A DNA stretch of 38,302 bases from Gammaproteobacteria bacterium (GTDB lineage: Bacteria; Pseudomonadota; Gammaproteobacteria; SZUA-152). Under the pieces are notes generated by a model. That model saw only the letters and a program-made list of their open reading frames with translations. It did no database searches and was not told the origin of the DNA. The first letter of the stretch is position 1. Every line of letters begins with the position of its first letter. Below are positions 34,349 through 38,302 of this stretch, one piece after another. The stretch covers positions 1-38,302 of the forward strand of contig JAADHZ010000144.1 in assembly GCA_013151575.1 (NCBI GenBank), given 5' to 3'. The translations under genes were made by a program, and so were the position numbers.

Positions 34349-35596
34349 ATGAATCATTTTGAATATCGCGACGGCAGCCTATTCGCGGAGGGCGTTGATG
34401 TCAGCCGCATTGCAGCGGAGGTGGGTACGCCCTGTTATGTGTATTCGCGCGCCACGCTGGAGCGCCATTGGCGGGCCTTTGACTCGGTATTTGACGACCA
34501 CCCGCACCTCATCTGTTATGCCGTGAAGGCCAACTCCACGCTGGCAGTGCTGAATGTGCTGGCACGTCTGGGTTCGGGGTTCGACATTGTGTCCGGCGGC
34601 GAGCTGGAACGGGTGGTGACCGCCGGTGGTGACGTAAGCAAGGTGGTGTTTTCCGGGGTGGGCAAAACCTCACGGGAGATGCGTCGTGCGCTGAAGCTGG
34701 GAATACGCTGTTTCAACGTGGAATCGGTGGCTGAGCTTTCGAGGCTCAACGACGTGGCAGGGCAGCTGGGCGTGCAGGCGCCGGTATCGTTGCGCATTAA
34801 CCCGGATGTGGACGCCCAGACCCACCCCTACATTTCCACCGGCCTGAAAGAAAACAAATTCGGCATCGACATCGCCGACGCCGAGGATGCCTTTGTGCTG
34901 GCCGCCGACTTGCCGCACCTCAACGTGGTGGGTGTGGATTGCCACATTGGTTCCCAGCTCAGCGATGTCAGCCCCTTTGTAGACGCCCTCCAACGCCTGC
35001 TGGTGCTTATCGACAAGCTCGTGGCTCAAGGCATCACGCTGCGGCACGTGGACGTGGGTGGCGGCTTGGGCATCACCTATCACGACGAGGCCCCGCCCAG
35101 CCCGGCGGAGTACGCGCAGGCCATCCTCACTGCGTTGCAGACCCGTGGTTTGGACATTATTCTCGAACCGGGCCGCGCCATCGCTGGCAACGCTGGCATC
35201 CTGCTCACCGAGGTGGAATTTCTCAAGCACGGCGGGAGTAAAAATTTCGCCATCGTCAACGCGGCCATGAACGACCTGCTGCGCCCGGCACTGTACGGCG
35301 CCTGGCAGGACATTATCCCCGTGCGCCCCCGTCAAAGCGGCGAATCACGGGTCTACGATGTGGTAGGCCCGGTGTGCGAGACCGGTGATTTCCTCGGCAA
35401 GGAGCGTGAGTTGGACATCATGGCTGGGGACGTGCTGGCCGTGTGCTCCGCGGGCGCTTACGGCTTCACCATGAGCTCCAACTACAATTCGCGCCCCCGG
35501 GCGGCGGAGGTGATGGTGGACGGTGAGCACTATCGGGTGATCCGTGAGCGGGAATCCATCGACGACCTGTGGCGCGGCGAGCAGCAATTGCCGTAA
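34349..35596 (+). CDS. lysA: Diaminopimelate decarboxylase
   Basis: LysA decarboxylates meso-diaminopimelate to L-lysine, the last step of lysine synthesis. I use ATG 34349 (MNHFEYRDGSLFAEGVDVSRIAAEVGTPCYVYSRATLERHW), the family N-terminus, giving 415 residues; the track start overlaps lptM. Key features are the PLP lysine in LICYAVKANSTLAVL, FDIVSGGELERVV, GVDCHIGSQL, HVDVGGGLGITY, ILEPGRAIAGNAGILLTEV, and the active-site cysteine block VGPVCETGDFLGKERELDIMAGDVLAV. No dapF follows, unlike the usual lptM-lysA-dapF-xerC order. A second, divergent LysA-like decarboxylase is at the window's left edge. Confidence 0.98.
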   Translation: MNHFEYRDGSLFAEGVDVSRIAAEVGTPCYVYSRATLERHWRAFDSVFDDHPHLICYAVKANSTLAVLNVLARLGSGFDIVSGGELERVVTAGGDVSKVVFSGVGKTSREMRRALKLGIRCFNVESVAELSRLNDVAGQLGVQAPVSLRINPDVDAQTHPYISTGLKENKFGIDIADAEDAFVLAADLPHLNVVGVDCHIGSQLSDVSPFVDALQRLLVLIDKLVAQGITLRHVDVGGGLGITYHDEAPPSPAEYAQAILTALQTRGLDIILEPGRAIAGNAGILLTEVEFLKHGGSKNFAIVNAAMNDLLRPALYGAWQDIIPVRPRQSGESRVYDVVGPVCETGDFLGKERELDIMAGDVLAVCSAGAYGFTMSSNYNSRPRAAEVMVDGEHYRVIRERESIDDLWRGEQQLP

Positions 35597-35652
35597 TCAT
35601 ACTTCGGCCCGCATGGTGTCGTTATATCCCGTTATGAAATGGATGGCGACCC

Positions 35653-35668
35653 ACACAAGATATTGTGT
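35653..35668. promoter_or_regulatory. NrdR box, distal
   Basis: ACACAAGATATTGTGT matches the published NrdR consensus aCaCwAtATaTwGtGt in 15 of 16 positions by my count. NrdR is the ATP/dATP-sensing repressor of ribonucleotide reductase genes. A very weak partner lies 32 bases downstream (35685-35700), the usual inter-box phase. Confidence 0.6.
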
Positions 35669-35788
35669 GTAGGGCATATTGCCGTAAAAATTATATGTGT
35701 GTGAAAACCTTGGTGTTTTTTTGTTGCATACATCCTAAGTCATTGTTTTTATAGAAAAATAATTCTCTCCGCACATCGCCTTTCCGTA

Positions 35789-35817
35789 TTGACAGTACCT
35801 GATGTTGAGATTAACCT
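35789..35817 (+). promoter_or_regulatory. Probable sigma-70 promoter of nrdJ
   Basis: A perfect -35 TTGACA (35789-35794), 17 bases, then TAACCT (35812-35817) as -10 (three of six matches). Transcription would start near 35824, about 135 bases before the nrdJ ATG. The weak NrdR half-box sits in the spacer and the strong one just after the start point. Confidence 0.5.
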
Positions 35818-35842
35818 CCCCCGCGAACACAACATCTTGTGG
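35795..35842. promoter_or_regulatory. NrdR box pair at the nrdJ promoter
   Basis: ACACAACATCTTGTGG (35827-35842) matches the NrdR consensus in 13 of 16 positions. Exactly 32 bases upstream, in the -35/-10 spacer, GTACCTGATGTTGAGA (35795-35810) matches weakly (8 of 16). A pair with three-helical-turn phase is how NrdR boxes normally occur, and this placement would block RNA polymerase. Confidence 0.5.
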
Positions 35843-35958
35843 TTGTGATTCTTGGGAAGTTCCGCGCTGGCATATTTTGGACGACTGGTTTCCGGTCAGC
35901 CCATGCAAGCGTCGCGACAAGACTATAAAAATACGCAGTGACCGAAGGTGCCCGTCTC

Positions 35959-38112
35959 ATGAAAGCCGCTTCTATTAAAGCCGCAGCAACCCGCATTGAA
36001 GATATTCCTTTCCAATCCGCCTCCGTGGACATCTGGGAGAAAAAATATCGCCTGCAAAGCAAAGACGGCGTGGTGGTGGATGAGACCATCGACGACACCT
36101 ATCGTCGCGTCGCCAACGCCCTAGCCGATGTGGAAGACACCGCAGCCAAACGCGAAGCATGGCGCGAACGTTTCCTGTGGGCACTGCGTCATGGTGCCAT
36201 CCCCGCTGGCCGCATCACCTCCAACGCCGGTGCCCAGGCCTACAAACCCGCTACCTCCACCATCAATTGCACCGTCTCCGGCATCGTGCGGGATTCCATG
36301 AACGACATCCTGGAAAAAGTGCACGAGGCCGGCCTCACGCTGAAGGCCGGTTGCGGCATCGGTTACGAATTTTCCACGCTGCGCCCCAAAGGGGCCTTCG
36401 TGGCCGGTGCCGGAGCTTACACCTCCGGCCCGCTGTCGTTCATGGATATCTACGACAAGATGTGTTTCACCGTCTCTTCCGCCGGTGGTCGACGTGGCGC
36501 ACAAATGGCCACCTTTGATGTGGGCCACCCCGACGTACTGGATTTCGTGCGCGCCAAACGGGAAGACGGCCGCCTGCGTCAGTTCAACCTGTCGTTGCTT
36601 ATCACCCACGAATTCATCAAAGCCGTGAAGGCCGACGCCGACTGGCCGTTGGCTTTCCCACTGAATGAAAAAGAAGCCGAAATCGACGGCATCGACACCA
36701 ACAATCCCACACAAGTGGTATGGCGGGAATGGCCCATTCACGACGGTTACATCACCAACGACGAAGGTCTGGTGGCCTGCAAAATTTACCGTACGATCCG
36801 CGCCCAACGGCTGTGGGACGTGATTATGTCCTCTACCTACGATTACGCCGAACCCGGCTTCATCCTCATCGACAAAGTGAATGAGATGAACAACAACTGG
36901 TTCTGCGAAAATATCCGCGCGACAAATCCATGCGGCGAGCAGCCGCTGCCACCCTATGGCTCCTGCCTGCTGGGCTCGGTGAACCTCACCAAATTTGTGG
37001 CGGCCCCCTTTACCGAAAACGCCGAATTCGACTGGGAGAAATTCCGCAAGACCGTCGCCATCTTCACCCGCATGTTGGACAACGTGGTGGAGATCAACGG
37101 CCTGCCGCTGGAAGGCCAGCGCGAAGCTATCCTGAATAAACGCCGCCATGGCATGGGCTATTTAGGCTTAGGTTCCACACTCACGCTGATGGGCATGGAA
37201 TACGGCTCCGATGATTCGCTGGAATTCACCGAGCGCGTCACCCGCGAGCTGGCCATGGTGGGCTGGGAAACCGGCGTTAAACTAGCAGATGAAAAAGGCC
37301 CGGCGCCAATCATGGAAGAAGACTTCACCGTCACCGCCGAGATGCTGCGCAAACGCCCCGAAATGAAGGCCGACGGATTCAAAGTGGGCGATGTAGTGAA
37401 AGGCCGCGTACTGCACGCCCGCTACAGTCGCTACATGCAAAAGGTCGCCGAAGTGAATCCGACGCTAGTGGCAGAAATGGCTGAAAAGGGTTGTCGCTTT
37501 ACTCATCACAGCTCCATCGCCCCCACCGGCACCATCTCACTTTCCCTGGCCAACAATGCCAGCAACGGCATCGAGCCCAGCTTCGCGCACCTCTACTCCC
37601 GCAACGTGATTCGCGAAGGCAAAAAGAGCAAAGAAAAAATTGACGTGTGTTCTTTTGAGCTGCTGGCCTATCGCAAAATGGTCAACCCCGACGCGCTCCC
37701 CTTTGCCGAGGACGATAAAAACAAACTGCCGGACTACTTCATCAGCGCCGACGACATCGCCCCCAAAGCTCATGTGGACGTACAAGCCGCCGCGCAAAAA
37801 TGGATAGACTCCAGTATCTCCAAAACCGCCAACGTGCCCACCGATTTCCCCTACGAGCAATTCAAGGATATCTACCTCTACGCTTATGACAAAGGGCTCA
37901 AGGGCTGCACCACTTTTCGCTTCAACCCGGAAGTGTTCCAGGGCGTACTGGTCAAAGAACAGGACTTAGAAAACACCACCTACCAATTCACCCTGGAGGA
38001 TGGCAGCATCGTCGAAGCCAAAGGCAATGAAGAGATCGAGTACGACGGTGAAATGCACACCGCCGCCAACCTTTACGATGCCCTCAAAGAAGGTTACTAC
38101 GGCAAATTTTGA
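35959..38112 (+). CDS. nrdJa: Adenosylcobalamin-dependent (class II) ribonucleotide reductase, large part NrdJa
   Basis: The enzyme reduces ribonucleotides to deoxyribonucleotides using coenzyme B12 and works with or without oxygen. I use ATG 35959 (MKAASIKAAATRIEDIPF) rather than the track's GTG 35938, because AAGG lies upstream at a usable distance; the product has 717 residues. The active-site motif NPCGEQPLPPYGSCLLGSVNL carries the thiyl-radical Cys and Glu, SAGGRRGAQMATFDVGHPD is present near residue 175, and the phosphate-binding loop APTGTISLSLANNASNGIEPSF is intact. The C-terminal redox-cysteine region and the small zinc-finger part are missing, because they lie on a separate gene, nrdJb, directly downstream, as in Pseudomonas. 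Confidence 0.97.
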   Translation: MKAASIKAAATRIEDIPFQSASVDIWEKKYRLQSKDGVVVDETIDDTYRRVANALADVEDTAAKREAWRERFLWALRHGAIPAGRITSNAGAQAYKPATSTINCTVSGIVRDSMNDILEKVHEAGLTLKAGCGIGYEFSTLRPKGAFVAGAGAYTSGPLSFMDIYDKMCFTVSSAGGRRGAQMATFDVGHPDVLDFVRAKREDGRLRQFNLSLLITHEFIKAVKADADWPLAFPLNEKEAEIDGIDTNNPTQVVWREWPIHDGYITNDEGLVACKIYRTIRAQRLWDVIMSSTYDYAEPGFILIDKVNEMNNNWFCENIRATNPCGEQPLPPYGSCLLGSVNLTKFVAAPFTENAEFDWEKFRKTVAIFTRMLDNVVEINGLPLEGQREAILNKRRHGMGYLGLGSTLTLMGMEYGSDDSLEFTERVTRELAMVGWETGVKLADEKGPAPIMEEDFTVTAEMLRKRPEMKADGFKVGDVVKGRVLHARYSRYMQKVAEVNPTLVAEMAEKGCRFTHHSSIAPTGTISLSLANNASNGIEPSFAHLYSRNVIREGKKSKEKIDVCSFELLAYRKMVNPDALPFAEDDKNKLPDYFISADDIAPKAHVDVQAAAQKWIDSSISKTANVPTDFPYEQFKDIYLYAYDKGLKGCTTFRFNPEVFQGVLVKEQDLENTTYQFTLEDGSIVEAKGNEEIEYDGEMHTAANLYDALKEGYYGKF

Positions 38113-38193
38113 TCACGTCAAGGCTAAACACAAAATCATATCCTCACGGTCACACGCCGTCGCCACCAGCGACCGCGAGCAGGAGCAAACACC

Positions 38194-38302
38194 ATGGCCA
38201 TTAAGCTAGATAAAAAAATCGTCGGTTACAGCGTTGTCAAAGAAAATGCAGAACTCGCTGAAGTTATCGATATTGCACCGGGAGAAGCAGAACAGAAAAC
38301 AG
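38194..38302 (+). CDS. nrdJb: Ribonucleotide reductase class II, small part NrdJb (5' end only)
   Basis: Translation from ATG 38194, which has AGGAG eight bases upstream, gives MAIKLDKKIVGYSVVKENAELAEV..., 36 residues before the window ends. From memory this agrees with the N-terminus of pseudomonad NrdJb, the separate C-terminal part of split class II reductase that carries the redox cysteines. It starts 81 bases after nrdJa on the same strand, so the two are probably co-transcribed. The ORF track misses it because it has no stop in the window. Confidence 0.8.
   Translation, partial: MAIKLDKKIVGYSVVKENAELAEVIDIAPGEAEQKT

Larger units (their letters stand above)
35597..35958. promoter_or_regulatory. 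nrdJ upstream region with NrdR-type boxes
   Basis: These 362 bases hold no gene; their contents (three NrdR-like boxes and one promoter) are listed separately. No cobalamin riboswitch was recognised by eye, though the region is long enough to hold one. Confidence 0.6.

Noticed and set aside
36121-37149. Minus-strand 342-aa ORF opposite nrdJa
   Set aside because: It is a GC-driven shadow within the intact ribonucleotide reductase gene.
1-38302. tRNA, rRNA, intact transposase, phage or CRISPR-Cas genes
   Set aside because: I looked for cloverleaf-like 3' CCA sequences, conserved rRNA strings, DDE transposase-like ORFs and spaced repeats and saw none; short RNAs could still be missed by eye.

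Overview
This window reads as ordinary gammaproteobacterial chromosome, probably from a marine or polysaccharide-degrading member of the Cellvibrionales/Pseudomonadales. Three things point there. The core gene order resembles Pseudomonas (dsbD - aroQ - accB - accC - prmA - dusB - fis - purH; cyaY - lptM - lysA; nrdJa - nrdJb). One secreted protein has a long Ser/Gly linker. Two proteins carry GlyGly-CTERM-type C-termini. Lineage and synteny are judged from memory of these families; no search was run. No tRNA, rRNA, CRISPR array or intact insertion sequence was seen.

Region 1 (1-10.8 kb, accessory, almost all minus strand) starts inside a PLP-dependent decarboxylase of the LysA fold. It continues with a large secreted kelch/Ig/lectin-like protein and a small exported protein built of 11-residue RGD-containing repeats (plus strand). 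Next is a tightly overlapping three-gene operon: FGGY kinase, glycerophosphodiester phosphodiesterase, and a short glycerol-3-phosphate dehydrogenase. The region ends with a trypsin-like protease bearing a GlyGly-CTERM tail and a small secreted protein directly behind it.

Region 2 (10.8-24.5 kb, core, mostly minus strand) holds purH, fis, dusB, a zinc-ribbon/DUF3426 protein, a large conserved protein of uncertain function, prmA, accC, accB, aroQ, a TlpA-like thioredoxin, a DsbD with a duplicated periplasmic domain, and cutA, with fxsA divergent. This joins purine synthesis, tRNA modification, nucleoid control, fatty-acid initiation and periplasmic disulfide reduction.

Region 3 (24.5-30.2 kb, accessory) begins with about 570 bp of AT-rich, gene-poor DNA containing an inverted-repeat pair. 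A plus-strand group follows: HDOD protein, histidine kinase without a sensor domain, alpha/beta hydrolase, lipoprotein. Facing it on the minus strand are an AlgH/YqgE-family protein with an apparent export signal and a PAS-GGDEF protein whose GGDEF motif is degenerate.

Region 4 (30.2-38.3 kb, core) holds class I adenylate cyclase cyaA, a carboxylesterase, cyaY, the small lipoprotein lptM (missed by the ORF track), lysA, and split B12-dependent ribonucleotide reductase nrdJa/nrdJb (the latter cut by the window end). The nrdJ promoter region carries clear NrdR-box-like palindromes.

I found no single unmistakable new system. The best leads are the protease plus small-secreted-protein pair, the RGD/hendecad repeat protein, the HDOD gene with a perfect Shine-Dalgarno but no ATG, the HDOD-kinase-hydrolase-lipoprotein group, and the exported AlgH.
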